DNA of 64,000 bases from Streptomyces lanatus (GCF_014655715.1 NZ_BNBM01000001.1:560742-624741); one strand, 5' to 3'; shown: positions 51,218-60,105, counted from the first letter of the stretch. The notes: generated by a model not told the origin, from the sequence alone. Program-made: numbers and translations.

Positions 51218-52720
51218 ATGACCACCTCCACTACGGCTTCGGTTCGCCGCGCGGTGGACGCACCGCCCTTGATCACGGCGGCCGACCTCCCCCCGCTGCG
51301 GCAGTTCATCGACGGCGAGTTCGTCGACGGAGCGTCCGAGCGCCTCATCGATGTGATCGACCCGAGCTCCGAGGACGTCGTCGCCCGGATCCCGGAGGGG
51401 ACCGTCGAGGAGGTGGACCGGGCGGTCGTCGCCGCCGTGGCGGCCAAGGAGCAGTGGGCACGGCGGGTCCCCAAGGAGCGTTCCGAGATCCTTCACTCGA
51501 TCGCCGACCGGGTGGCCGGGAACACCGAGTTGCTGGCCAGGCTGGAGTCGGCGAACACGGGCAAGCCGCTCGCGGTCTCCCGGGACGACATCGGCCAGAC
51601 CGTCGACACGTTCCGCTTCATGGCCGGGGCGGTGCGCGCGGCCACCTCCCTGGCCGCCGGCGACTACGCCGAGGACCACCTCTCGGTCGTCCTGCGCGAA
51701 CCCCTCGGCGCGATCGGTGTGGTCACCCCCTGGAACTACCCCCTGCTCATGGCGGCGTGGAAGATCGCACCCATCCTCGCGGCCGGCAACACCGTGGTCC
51801 TCAAGCCGTCCGAGCAGACCCCGCTGACGACGCTGAAGTTCGCCGAGCTGGTCGCCGATCTGCTGCCGCCCGGCGTGCTGAACGTGGTCAATGGATACGG
51901 CCCCGTCGTCGGCGCCCGGCTCGCCGAGCACCCGGACCTCGACATGATCGCCCTGACCGGTTCGGTCGCCAGCGGCCGTGCCGTCGCCCGGGCCGCCGCC
52001 GACACACTCAAGCGGGTCCACCTCGAACTCGGCGGCAAGGCCCCGGTCGTCGTCTTCCCGGACGCCGATCTGACGGCCGCCGCGCAGGCGCTGCGGGTGG
52101 CCGGGTTCTGGAACTCGGGCCAGGAGTGCGGCGCGGCGTGCCGCGTCCTCGTCCATGAGTCGGTCGCCGGGGAGTTCGTCGAGCAACTCGCGTGTGAGGT
52201 GGGCGAGTTGGTGGTCGGCGAGCCGCTCGCCGGTGATGACGTCGAGGTCGGGCCCATGGTCTCCAAGGCCCACTTCGAGCGGGTCACCGGGTACCTGGAG
52301 CGGGCGCGGAAGGAGGGGATCCGCGCGGCCACGGGAGGCGGACCCATCGACGGACCGGGCTACTTCGTGGCCCCGACCGTCCTGACCGACGTACCCGAGG
52401 GAGCCGAGGCCGCCCGCGAGGAGATCTTCGGCCCGGTCGTCACCGTCGAGACCTTCACCGACGAGGACGAGGCGGTACGCCGCGCCAACGACGTCCCCTT
52501 CGGCCTCTCGGCATCCGTGTGGACGGAGAACGCGCGCCGCAGCCACGCCGTCGCCGCACGCCTCGACTTCGGAACCGTCTGGGTCAACTCCCATCTGGTG
52601 CTGGCCAGCGAGGTCCCCTGGGGCGGCTTCAAGGGATCCGGCTACGGCCGGGACCTGTCGATCTACGCGCTGGACGACTACTCCCGCACCAAGCACGTCA
52701 TGCACAACCACGCCCGCTGA
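51218..52720 (+). CDS. Aldehyde dehydrogenase
   Basis: A 500-residue NAD(P)-dependent ALDH. LGAIGVVTPWNYPLLMAAWKIAP, ALTGSVASGRAVARAAA, HLELGGKAPVVVF (Glu) and SGQECGAACRVLV with catalytic Cys304 are intact. The active-site ECGAACRV and the PWGGFKGSGYGRD end resemble betaine-/gamma-aminobutyraldehyde dehydrogenases. ATG at 51218 with GGGAG upstream is preferred over a GTG at 51143 that would overlap the previous stop. Presumably oxidises the semialdehyde produced by the DapA-family enzyme just before it. Followed by a hairpin at 52753-52780. Confidence 0.92.
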   Translation: MTTSTTASVRRAVDAPPLITAADLPPLRQFIDGEFVDGASERLIDVIDPSSEDVVARIPEGTVEEVDRAVVAAVAAKEQWARRVPKERSEILHSIADRVAGNTELLARLESANTGKPLAVSRDDIGQTVDTFRFMAGAVRAATSLAAGDYAEDHLSVVLREPLGAIGVVTPWNYPLLMAAWKIAPILAAGNTVVLKPSEQTPLTTLKFAELVADLLPPGVLNVVNGYGPVVGARLAEHPDLDMIALTGSVASGRAVARAAADTLKRVHLELGGKAPVVVFPDADLTAAAQALRVAGFWNSGQECGAACRVLVHESVAGEFVEQLACEVGELVVGEPLAGDDVEVGPMVSKAHFERVTGYLERARKEGIRAATGGGPIDGPGYFVAPTVLTDVPEGAEAAREEIFGPVVTVETFTDEDEAVRRANDVPFGLSASVWTENARRSHAVAARLDFGTVWVNSHLVLASEVPWGGFKGSGYGRDLSIYALDDYSRTKHVMHNHAR

Positions 52721-52752
52721 CCATCCGTCAAACACCCGCTGATGATTGATCG

Positions 52753-52780
52753 TGCTCGGAACAGCATCTCTACGAGCACA
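52753..52780. terminator. Hairpin after the aldehyde dehydrogenase gene
   Basis: 7-bp arms GTGCTCG and CGAGCAC with a 14-base spacer, 33 bp after the stop. Probably ends the MFS-ALDH operon; it is followed closely by a new promoter. Confidence 0.5.
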
Positions 52781-52783
52781 TAT

Positions 52784-52811
52784 TGACATGACACTTCACA
52801 GCCTCCAGAGT
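52784..52811 (+). promoter_or_regulatory. Putative promoter of the GH109-like gene
   Basis: A consensus -35 TTGACA at 52784-52789 and a -10-like CAGAGT at 52806-52811, spacer 16 bp, about 75 bp before the ATG at 52889. Suggests the last gene of the region is transcribed on its own. Confidence 0.45.
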
Positions 52812-52888
52812 CGTGCCCCGAAAGTCACCACAGTCACGACAGTGCACCGGCAGTGATGCAAGCCACCCCACCGAGGAGTGTTGCCGTC

Positions 52889-54313
52889 ATGTCCGAAACA
52901 CCCGCTGTCTCACGCCGACTGCTTCTGGGCGGTGCCATGGCCACCGGCGCGCTCGCGGCCGGGATGACCGCCACGGCGCCGGCCGCGACCGCCGCGACCG
53001 GGCCGGCGCCACGCCGCCGGCCCGGTCAGAAGTCGATGATCGGCGTGCCCTTCGAGGTCCACAGAACCGTCCGAGTCGCCGTCATCGGGCTCGGCAACCG
53101 CGGCGGCGGCATGGTGATGAGCTGGGCGGCCGTCCCCGGCTGCACCGTGACCGCCGTCTGCGACATCCGCGCCGACCGCGCCCGCAGCGCCGCCGACCGG
53201 CTGGTGAGCAAGGGCGAGCCCCGCCCCGCCGAGTACGGCGGTTCGGCCGACGCCTACGCGCGGATGCTCCGGCGCGACGACATCGACCTGGTGTATGTGG
53301 CCACGCCGTGGGAGTTCCACTACGAGCACGGCAGAGCGGCGCTGCTGAGCGGCCGCCACGCGGTGGTGGAGCTCCCCGTCGCGACCGAACTGCGCCAGCT
53401 GTGGGACCTGGTCGACACCTCCGAGCGCACCCGCAGACACCTGCTGCTCGCCGAGAACTGCAGCTACGGCCGCAATGAACTCGCGATGCTCAGGATGGCC
53501 CACGCCGGTGTGTTCGGAGAGATCACCAACGGCCATGGCGGCTACCTCCACGACCTGCGTGAACTCCTCTTCTCCGACACGTACTACACCGACTCCTGGC
53601 GGCGGCTGTGGCACACCCGCAGCACCGCGTCCCTCTACCCCATGCACGGGCTGGCCCCGATCGCGGCGGCCATGGACATCAACCGCGGCGACCGTATGAC
53701 CACCCTGCGCGCCACCGCGACCGCGCCGAAGGGGCTCGCCGACTACCGCGAGCGCAACATCCCCCGGGACCATCCGTCCTGGAAGGAGACGTACATCAAC
53801 GGCGACCTGGTCACCTGTCTCATCGAGACCGAGCGAGGCCGGGTCATCCGGGCCGAGCACGACGTGAGTTCGCCCCGCCCGTACAGCAGGATCAACACGC
53901 TCGCCGGGAGCCGCGGGATCGTCGAGGACTACGCCGGGCCCGCCCCGACCGGCGCGCGCGTCTATCTCGAACCGGACCACGCCGGCCACACCTGGCGCGA
54001 CTTCGCCGACTACGGCAAGGAGTACGACCACTGGCTGTGGCGGAAGGTCGGCGACGACGCCGCGAACAACGGCGGGCACGGCGGTATGGACTACGTCCTG
54101 CAGTGGCGCACCGTCCAACTGATGCGCGCTGGTCTCGTGCCCGACATCGACGTCTACGACTCGGCCGCCTGGTGCTCCGCGGTCCCGCTGAGCGCGGCGT
54201 CCCTGGCGAGGGACGGCCGCCCGGTCGAGATCCCGGACTTCACGCGGGGCGCCTGGTCCGCCCGGCGCCCGGGGCTCGACTCCAGCCCGACCGACATGCC
54301 GCCCGTGCGCTGA
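52889..54313 (+). CDS. Tat-exported Gfo/Idh/MocA family protein, GH109-like
   Basis: A 474-residue oxidoreductase-fold glycosidase. N-terminal twin-arginine signal (SRRLLLGGAMATGALAAGMTA). NAD domain VRVAVIGLGNRGGGMVMSW, then VYVATPWEFHYEHG and AENCSYGRNELAMLRMA, and HGGMDYVLQWR, the signature typical of GH109 alpha-N-acetylgalactosaminidases, which use bound NAD in a redox-elimination mechanism. Exported folded. GAGGAG precedes the ATG at 52889; an earlier ATG at 52853 is unlikely. It may have its own promoter. Natural substrate and any link to the preceding catabolic genes are unknown. Confidence 0.88.
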   Translation: MSETPAVSRRLLLGGAMATGALAAGMTATAPAATAATGPAPRRRPGQKSMIGVPFEVHRTVRVAVIGLGNRGGGMVMSWAAVPGCTVTAVCDIRADRARSAADRLVSKGEPRPAEYGGSADAYARMLRRDDIDLVYVATPWEFHYEHGRAALLSGRHAVVELPVATELRQLWDLVDTSERTRRHLLLAENCSYGRNELAMLRMAHAGVFGEITNGHGGYLHDLRELLFSDTYYTDSWRRLWHTRSTASLYPMHGLAPIAAAMDINRGDRMTTLRATATAPKGLADYRERNIPRDHPSWKETYINGDLVTCLIETERGRVIRAEHDVSSPRPYSRINTLAGSRGIVEDYAGPAPTGARVYLEPDHAGHTWRDFADYGKEYDHWLWRKVGDDAANNGGHGGMDYVLQWRTVQLMRAGLVPDIDVYDSAAWCSAVPLSAASLARDGRPVEIPDFTRGAWSARRPGLDSSPTDMPPVR

Positions 54314-54421
54314 GCCGCTCGCCGAGCACATTTGCCGATACCGCAAGAGGGCGTGCGGGCCGTGCGGTGGCTGGCGAGACTGAGTGCTGACCGACGCCGG
54401 CAGCCGCAAGGGGAGACCACC

Positions 54422-54931
54422 GTGTCCAGCACCACGCGCCGCACCCGCCGCACCCGTCACCGCGACACCCCGCCGCCCCGGACCGGCGGCAGCGAGCGCG
54501 AGGTCCTTCGCGGCTTCCTCGACTACCTCCGGACGTCGATGGCCGCGAAGGTCGACGGCGCACCGGAGCCACGGGTACGGACCGCCGAGGTGCCGTCGGG
54601 CACGAACCTGCTCGGTCTGCTCAACCATCTGACGTACGTGGAGCGTTCGATCTTCCTCGGGGAGGAGGTCACCGACTGGAAGGCGACCTTCGAGGCCGCG
54701 CCGGCCGACAGCGTGGCCGATGTCGTGACCCGCTACCGCGATGCGGTCCAGCGTGCCAACGAACTGCTCGACGGATGCACCGATCTCGGCGCCCCGGTCC
54801 CCCGGCCGAGGCCGGGCCGCCCCGCCCCCAGCGTCCGCTGGGCAGTCACCCACATGATCGAGGAGACCGGCCGGCACGCGGGCCACGCGGACATCCTCCG
54901 GGAACTGATCGACGGCTCGACGGGCCGCTGA
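54422..54931 (+). CDS. DinB/DUF664 family protein
   Basis: A 169-residue four-helix-bundle protein of the DinB superfamily, many of which are mycothiol- or bacillithiol-dependent S-transferases with a His3 metal site. LLNHLTYVERSIFLGEE supplies the first His helix, VTHMIEETGRHAGHADILRELIDG the second with two further His residues. An Arg/Thr-rich N-terminal tail (SSTTRRTRRTRHRD) precedes the domain. GTG at 54422 has AAGGGGAG before it. Convergent with the macro-domain gene. Confidence 0.88.
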   Translation: MSSTTRRTRRTRHRDTPPPRTGGSEREVLRGFLDYLRTSMAAKVDGAPEPRVRTAEVPSGTNLLGLLNHLTYVERSIFLGEEVTDWKATFEAAPADSVADVVTRYRDAVQRANELLDGCTDLGAPVPRPRPGRPAPSVRWAVTHMIEETGRHAGHADILRELIDGSTGR

Positions 54932-54940
54932 CCTGAGCGG

Positions 54941-54959
54941 CCGCCGCGTCACGCGGCGG
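54941..54959. terminator. Hairpin between convergent DinB and macro-domain genes
   Basis: CCGCCGCG-tca-CGCGGCGG, perfect 8-bp stem in the 30-bp gap between the two stops; a bidirectional terminator. Confidence 0.7.
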
Positions 54960-54961
54960 GA

Positions 54962-55471
54962 TCAGTCGAGTTGCCGGGCGAACACCTCGTACGCCGGCTC
55001 GTCGAAGAGAACGAACCGCACCTCTTCGACGCCGGTCGAGGTCTCCCGCACGGTCTCCAGCGCGATACGTGCCGCGTCCTCCATCGGCCACCGGTAGACG
55101 CCGGTGGAGATAGCGGGGAAGGCGACCGTGCGCGCCCCCAGCTCATCGGCCACCCGGAGTGACTCGCGGTAGCAGGAGGCGAGCAGCTCGGAGCGGTCCT
55201 CGCTCCGGCTGTACACCGGCCCGACCGTATGGATCACCCAGCGGGCGTCCAGGTTCCCGGCGGTCGTGGCGACCGCCTGCCCCGTCGGCAGGCCCTTGCC
55301 GTACCGGGAGGCCCGCAGGTCACGGCATGCGGCGAGGATCGCGGGGCCGCCGCGTCGGTGGATGGCGCCGTCGACTCCTCCCCCGCCCAGGAGGGAGGAG
55401 TTGGCGGCGTTGACGATCGCGTCGGCGGACTCTCGTGTGATGTCGCCCTGGACGAGCCTGATGGTGGTCAT
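54962..55471 (-). CDS. Macro-domain O-acetyl-ADP-ribose deacetylase
   Basis: A 169-residue single macro domain (MacroD/YmdB type): MTTIRLVQGDITRESADAIVNAANSSLLGGGGVDGAIHRRGG contains the Asn-Asn and glycine loop for ADP-ribose, VIHTVGPVYS and ISTGVYRWPMEDAARIAL complete the site. Hydrolyses O-acetyl-ADP-ribose and ADP-ribosyl-glutamate/aspartate. The ATG lies inside the 3' arm of a 15-bp inverted repeat; GAGG in the loop is the only ribosome-site candidate. An in-frame extension to 55498 would pass through the hairpin. Follows the P450 gene by 40 bp on the same strand. Confidence 0.92.
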   Translation of the reverse strand: MTTIRLVQGDITRESADAIVNAANSSLLGGGGVDGAIHRRGGPAILAACRDLRASRYGKGLPTGQAVATTAGNLDARWVIHTVGPVYSRSEDRSELLASCYRESLRVADELGARTVAFPAISTGVYRWPMEDAARIALETVRETSTGVEEVRFVLFDEPAYEVFARQLD

Positions 55472-55499
55472 GGCTGCCTCTATAGCAGCCATGACCACC
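55463..55499. promoter_or_regulatory. 15-bp perfect inverted repeat over the macro-domain start
   Basis: GGTGGTCATGGCTGC (55463-55477), a 7-base CTCTATA centre and its exact reverse complement (55485-55499). On the minus strand the centre reads TATAGAG: the arm holds the ATG, the loop holds a -10-like TATAGA and part of a GAGG ribosome site. It can be an RNA hairpin hiding the start codon, or a DNA operator over a leaderless promoter. Confidence 0.75.
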
Positions 55500-55511
55500 G
55501 ATTACCGATCA

Positions 55512-56696
55512 TTACCAGGCGACCGGCAGCGACCGCACTCCGTGGACCGTGCTCGTCGACAGGGCGAGCGAATCGGGCGGGGCGGTCATGCGCAGCGCCG
55601 GGAGCCTGCGGAACAGGGTGGACAGGCCCAGGCGGAGCTCGGCGCGGGCCAGCGACTGGCCGATGCACTGGTGCAGACCGTGTCCGAAGGCCAGATGGCC
55701 GGAGGCGTCACGGCGGACGTCCAGGGCGTCCGGGTCGGCGTACGTCGAGGGGTCGCGGTTGGCGGACTGCAGCGCCACCACCACGCCCTCTCCGGCGCGG
55801 ATCCGCACCCCGGACAGCTCGACGTCCTCCATGGCGACCCGCCGTATCCCCGAATGGATGACGGTCAGATGGCGCAGGAGCTCCTCCACCGCCCCCGGCC
55901 ACAGGGAGTCGTCGGCGCGCAGTGCGCCCAGTTGGGTCGGGTTGTGCAGCAGGGCGATCACGGCCAGCGGGAACATGTTCGCCGTGGTCTCGTGGCCCGC
56001 CAGCAGGAGCAGGGAGACCATGCCGGTGGCCTCGTCGAGGGTGGCCTCGCCGGTCGCCACGCGTTCCGTGGCCAGCCGGGAGATCAGGTCGTCGGCGGGG
56101 TCCTGGGCGCGCCGGTCGATGAGGGCGCGCAGATAGCCGTAGAGCGCCATGCGGGCGGACATGGCCTCCGCCGGGTCGCCGGCGACGCTGGTGAGGGCGT
56201 TGGACTTCTCGCGGAAGAAGCCGTGGTCCTCGTAGGGGACGCCGAGAAGTTCGCAGATGGCGAAGGTGGGGAGGGGGAGGGCGTAGGAGGCCACCAGGTC
56301 GGCCTCCGTCGCACCGGCGTCCGTCATCGCGTCCAGCAGGTCGTCGCAGATCCGCTGGATCGCGCCCTCCATCTGCTCGATGCGCCGGAAGGTGAAGTCG
56401 GGGATCAGCATGCGACGCAGCCGGGTGTGGTCCGGCGGGTCCATCTGGTGGAACAGGCCGGGGGCCTGCGGGGGCGCGCCCGGGCGGGTGTGGGGGAAGT
56501 TCGGGTGGTTGGCGTCGGCGCTGAAGCGGGAGTCGGCGAGGACGGTACGGGCGTCTTCGTGGCCAGTGATCAGCCAGGGGCTGTTGTCGCCCCAGATCGT
56601 CACCCGGCGGATCGGAGCCTCAGCCTGCCACTTGGCGTACTCGGGGGCCGGGTCCAGCAGCGGGCGGATGGTGGGAAGGGACGGGTGGGTCGTCAT
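55512..56696 (-). CDS. Cytochrome P450
   Basis: A 394-residue bacterial class I P450, CYP105-like in length and pattern. I-helix LLLAGHETTAN (232-240), K-helix ExxR (EELLR, 272-275) and heme-binding FGHGLHQCIG with Cys344 are intact. It hydroxylates small molecules using a ferredoxin, none of which is encoded next to it. The ATG overlaps the phosphatase-like gene upstream (ATGA), so it is translationally coupled to the Ebo-type cluster and is probably part of it rather than a chance neighbour. Confidence 0.93.
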   Translation of the reverse strand: MTTHPSLPTIRPLLDPAPEYAKWQAEAPIRRVTIWGDNSPWLITGHEDARTVLADSRFSADANHPNFPHTRPGAPPQAPGLFHQMDPPDHTRLRRMLIPDFTFRRIEQMEGAIQRICDDLLDAMTDAGATEADLVASYALPLPTFAICELLGVPYEDHGFFREKSNALTSVAGDPAEAMSARMALYGYLRALIDRRAQDPADDLISRLATERVATGEATLDEATGMVSLLLLAGHETTANMFPLAVIALLHNPTQLGALRADDSLWPGAVEELLRHLTVIHSGIRRVAMEDVELSGVRIRAGEGVVVALQSANRDPSTYADPDALDVRRDASGHLAFGHGLHQCIGQSLARAELRLGLSTLFRRLPALRMTAPPDSLALSTSTVHGVRSLPVAW

Positions 56697-58081
56697 TTCT
56701 CGGTTCCTTCGTCGTTCAGGCCCGCGAGGCCAAGGAGCAGGGACTTCACCTCGGTGGCCGCATACGCCTCCCGCGCCCGCTCGGGCTCCGAACACAGCAG
56801 TACGGGGCCGTCGGCGGGGTCGGCGGGCAGCCGACCGTGGCTGCCGCGCACGCCGGACGGGTCCAGCGGCACGGTCTTCAGCCGGTACCGGAAGCCGAGC
56901 TTCTTGCGGGCGACCTGCCCGACGGCGCGCAGCTTCACCGCGGGGACCGTCTCGTCGTAGAGCAGCTCGGCGGGGTCGTAGCCGGGCTTGCGGTGGATCT
57001 CGACCTGACGGGCGAAGTCGGGGGCGCGGTCGTCGTCGAGCCAGTAGTAGTAGGTGAACCAGGCGTCGGGGTCGGCGAGGGCGACGAGTTCACCGGAACG
57101 TTCGTGGTCCAGACCGTGGACCGCCTTGCCCTCCGCGTCCAACACCCGATCCACACCGTCGAGTTCATCGACGAGCTTGGCGACCGCCTCGGTGTCGGCC
57201 GGGTCGCGCACATACACATGGGCGACCTGGTGGTCGGAGACGGCGAAGGCGCGGGAGGTCCATGGGTCGAGGTACTCCATGCCGTCCTGCGTGTAGACCT
57301 CCAGCAGCCCGGCCCGGCGCAGGGCGCGGTTGATGTCGACGGGGCGGGAGGCGGGGGCGATGCCGTACTCGCTGAGCGCCACGACGGTCGCGCCCTCGCG
57401 CCGGAAGTGGTCGAGCAACGGGCTGAGGGCGGCGTCGAGTTGGCGTGCGGCCTGGATGGTCTCCGGTGAATCCGGCCCGGAGCGCTGGGGCTCGTAGTCC
57501 ATCTGCGGGATGTAGACGAGGGTGAGGTCGGGGCGCTTCTCGTCGAAGATCTGGCGGGCGGCGGCCAGGATCCACTGGGTGGAGGGCATGCCGGCGTTGG
57601 GGCCCCAGTAGGTGAACAGGGGGAACGGGCCGAGCCGGTCGACGAGTTCGTCGTGCAGGGCGGGCGGCCAGGTGTAGCAGTCGGGTTCCTTGGCGCCGTC
57701 CGAGTAGTAGATGGGGCGCGGGGTGACCGTCCAGTCGACGTCGGCGCCCATCGCGTACCACCAGCAGATGTTGGCGACGGTGTAGTCGGGGTTCGCCTTG
57801 CGGGCCGTCTCCCAGATCTTCTCGCCGCCGACGAGGGCGTTGTGCTGGCGCCAGAGCATGACTTCGCCGAGGTCGCGGAAGTACCAGCCGTTGGCGACGG
57901 CGCCGTGCGTGGACGGGGGTTCGCCGGTGAGGAGGGTGGACTGGACGGTGCAGGTGACGGCGGGGAGCACGGTGTCGAGCCGGGACTGGAAGCCGCGTTC
58001 GCCGAGGGCGGCGACGGACGGCATGTGCTTCAGGAGCTTCGGGGTCAGGCCGACGATGTCGAGTACGACCACGCGGTTCAT
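56693..58081 (-). CDS. Alkaline phosphatase-superfamily protein (nucleotide pyrophosphatase-like; EboF-type)
   Basis: A 462-residue type I phosphodiesterase/nucleotide pyrophosphatase domain protein without signal peptide. MNRVVVLDIVGLTPKLL has the metal Asp8, AVTCTVQSTLLTG the nucleophile Thr (43 or 45), LVYIPQMDYEPQRSGP and SEYGIAP, SDHQVAHVYV the other metal His/Asp. Clusters with EboE, TatD and EboA, where an alkaline-phosphatase-like protein is a regular member. Substrate unknown. Overlaps eboE start by 4 bp and P450 by 4 bp. Confidence 0.85.
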   Translation of the reverse strand: MNRVVVLDIVGLTPKLLKHMPSVAALGERGFQSRLDTVLPAVTCTVQSTLLTGEPPSTHGAVANGWYFRDLGEVMLWRQHNALVGGEKIWETARKANPDYTVANICWWYAMGADVDWTVTPRPIYYSDGAKEPDCYTWPPALHDELVDRLGPFPLFTYWGPNAGMPSTQWILAAARQIFDEKRPDLTLVYIPQMDYEPQRSGPDSPETIQAARQLDAALSPLLDHFRREGATVVALSEYGIAPASRPVDINRALRRAGLLEVYTQDGMEYLDPWTSRAFAVSDHQVAHVYVRDPADTEAVAKLVDELDGVDRVLDAEGKAVHGLDHERSGELVALADPDAWFTYYYWLDDDRAPDFARQVEIHRKPGYDPAELLYDETVPAVKLRAVGQVARKKLGFRYRLKTVPLDPSGVRGSHGRLPADPADGPVLLCSEPERAREAYAATEVKSLLLGLAGLNDEGTEK

Positions 58082-59238
58082 GAGGGGTCCTCCTTGAGGC
58101 CGAGGCCGGTCAACCGGTCGCGGGCCCAGGCGAGTTCGGCGGCGATGCCGCCGGGCAGGTCGGTGGGGGGTTCGGGCAGGACGGACCAGGTGTAGGTCTC
58201 GACCTCGATGTGGTCGCAGTGGGCCGAGGCACCGCCCAGCAGACCGGTGAGGACCTGGTCGAGCTGGGCGGAGGTCGTACGCAGCGGGGGTTCGGGCTCG
58301 GTGTGCAGCGGGGCGTGGAAATGGACGCGCCAGGAGCCGCCGTCGGTGTCGGGCAGCCCGCCGTCGAGGGCCTCGGGAAGGTCATCGACCCCGACGACAC
58401 CCCCGTCCGTGACCGTGCGCGTCTGGTGCAGGAACCGTGGTTCGGCGAGCCGGTGCAGGGCGGCGCGGGCGGCGGGGTCGGCCGGGTCGGTGGCCTCCAC
58501 CGCGCAGGACGCCTGGAGCTTGACCACGGGCATCCCGGCCTCCGCGAGCCGCCGCAGCGCCTCGGCCGGTTCCTCGAACTGGACGGCGAGATGGCAGGCG
58601 TCGAGGCAGATCCCGAGCCGGTCGGAATCGAGTCCGCCGAGCTCACGCACGGCCTGGGTGGTGGTCTCCACGACACACCCGGGTTCCGGTTCGAATCCGA
58701 CGCGGATACGGCGTCCCGTCCACGACTCCAGCGAGGCGAGCCCGGCGGTGAGCCGGTCCAGGGCGCGACGGGCCTCCTCGGCGCAGGCACGCTGCCACGG
58801 GGTGCGCCAGGCGAGCGGCAGGGTGGAGACGCTGCCGTGGTCGACGTCGTCCGGGAGGAGGGCGGCGAGGACGCGGGCGCAGTCCAGGGTGTACTTCAGC
58901 CGGGCCTCGTCGGCCCAGTCGGGCAGGTACACGTCCTTCTTGACGACCTCGCGATGGAACCCGGCGTAAGGGAAGGCGTTGAGGGTGACGGTCTCCAGCC
59001 CGCGCACCCGCAGCTCACTCTTCAACCGCTCCAACGCCCCACCATCATCGGCGAGTTCACTGACCACGGGCTGCGCCAGCCACAGCCCGATGCCGAGCCG
59101 GTCGACGCCGAGGCGCTCCCGCACGGGCTCGGCGTAGTCGGCGAGCTGGGCGATCACGCCCTCCAGGTCCTCCGCCTGGTGGACGTTGCTGCAGTAGCCG
59201 AGGTGGACGGTGCTGCCGTCGGGATGCCGAAAACGCAT
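58078..59238 (-). CDS. eboE: EboE-type metabolite traffic protein (TIM barrel)
   Basis: A 386-residue xylose-isomerase-like TIM-barrel protein of the EboE group: MRFRHPDGSTVHLGYCSNVHQAEDLEGV is the typical start, then GIGLWLAQPVVSEL, TLNAFPYAGFH, VSTLPLAWR, GFEPEPGCVVE, GICLDACHLAV, and VHFHAPLH. Ebo proteins are linked to movement or maturation of secondary metabolites, for example scytonemin precursors in cyanobacteria; the reaction is unknown. GGGGGAG lies upstream of the ATG. Between TatD and the phosphatase-like gene, all coupled. Confidence 0.88.
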   Translation of the reverse strand: MRFRHPDGSTVHLGYCSNVHQAEDLEGVIAQLADYAEPVRERLGVDRLGIGLWLAQPVVSELADDGGALERLKSELRVRGLETVTLNAFPYAGFHREVVKKDVYLPDWADEARLKYTLDCARVLAALLPDDVDHGSVSTLPLAWRTPWQRACAEEARRALDRLTAGLASLESWTGRRIRVGFEPEPGCVVETTTQAVRELGGLDSDRLGICLDACHLAVQFEEPAEALRRLAEAGMPVVKLQASCAVEATDPADPAARAALHRLAEPRFLHQTRTVTDGGVVGVDDLPEALDGGLPDTDGGSWRVHFHAPLHTEPEPPLRTTSAQLDQVLTGLLGGASAHCDHIEVETYTWSVLPEPPTDLPGGIAAELAWARDRLTGLGLKEDPS

Positions 59239-59245
59239 GGCACGC

Positions 59246-60103
59246 TCACGCTCCCCCGCGCCGTATGGAGTTGCCCTGGAAGGTGGCCGCCTCGTCCGGC
59301 TTGGGATCCTCCAGCTCGAGCCGCCCGCTCTGCCCGTAGAAGGCGACGGGATTGCGCCACAGCACCTTGTCGACGTCATCGTCGTCGAACCCGGCGGCGA
59401 GCATGGCGTCGGCGGTCTTCCGTGTCTTCAGGGGATCGGAACGCCCCCAGTCGGCGGCGGAGTTGACGAGCACCCGCTCGGTCCCGTGCTCACGGAGGAT
59501 CTCGACCATGCGGTCCTCGCTCATCTTGGTCTTGGGGTAGATCGAGAACCCGGCCCAGCAGCCGCTGTCGAGGACCATGCCTACGGTGAGCTCGTTGAGA
59601 TGGTCGAGAACGACGAGCTCGGGCGCGATGCCGGACTCCCGCACGACATCGAGGGTGCGCCGCGTCCCGGTCGCCTTGTCGCGATGCGGGGTGTGCACCA
59701 GGGCGGGCAGCTCATGTTCGATGGCCAGCTGGAGCTGCCGGGCGAGCGCCTCGTCCTCCTCCGGGGTCATCGAGTCGTAGCCGATCTCACCGACGGCGAC
59801 GACGCGGTCCTTGGCGAGATAGCGGTCCAGTTCGTCGAGGACCGGGAGGCAGCGCGGGTCGTTCGCCTCCTTCGGGTTGAGCGCGATCGTGCAGAAGTGC
59901 TGGATGCCGAACTGGGCGGCCCGGTGCGGCTCCCAGCCGAGCAGCCCGTCGAAGTAGTCGTAGAAGCTCTCGGGCGAGGTGCGGGGCTGCCCGAGCCAGA
60001 AGGCGGGCTCGACGACGGCACGCACCCCGGCGGCATACATGGCCTCGTAGTCGTCGGTGGTCCGGGAGGTCATGTGGATATGGGGGTCGAAGATACGGGG
60101 CAC
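59246..60103 (-). CDS. TatD-family metal hydrolase (Ebo cluster)
   Basis: A 285-residue amidohydrolase-fold protein: RIFDPHIHM gives HxH (His8, His10), VAVGEIGYD the Glu, LVHTPHRD and VVLDHLNE the His ligands, NSAADWGRSDP the Asp. In other Ebo clusters a TatD relative is a fixed member (EboB-like). Hydrolytic substrate unknown; nuclease activity as in ordinary TatD is not assured. GTG start, only 2 bp after the eboA stop, 7 bp before eboE. Confidence 0.9.
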   Translation of the reverse strand: MPRIFDPHIHMTSRTTDDYEAMYAAGVRAVVEPAFWLGQPRTSPESFYDYFDGLLGWEPHRAAQFGIQHFCTIALNPKEANDPRCLPVLDELDRYLAKDRVVAVGEIGYDSMTPEEDEALARQLQLAIEHELPALVHTPHRDKATGTRRTLDVVRESGIAPELVVLDHLNELTVGMVLDSGCWAGFSIYPKTKMSEDRMVEILREHGTERVLVNSAADWGRSDPLKTRKTADAMLAAGFDDDDVDKVLWRNPVAFYGQSGRLELEDPKPDEAATFQGNSIRRGGA

Positions 60104-60105
60104 GG

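Noticed and set aside
55266..56960. A 564-codon plus-strand frame over the P450 gene
   Set aside because: Antisense low-complexity translation; the P450 heme and I-helix motifs on the minus strand are unambiguous.
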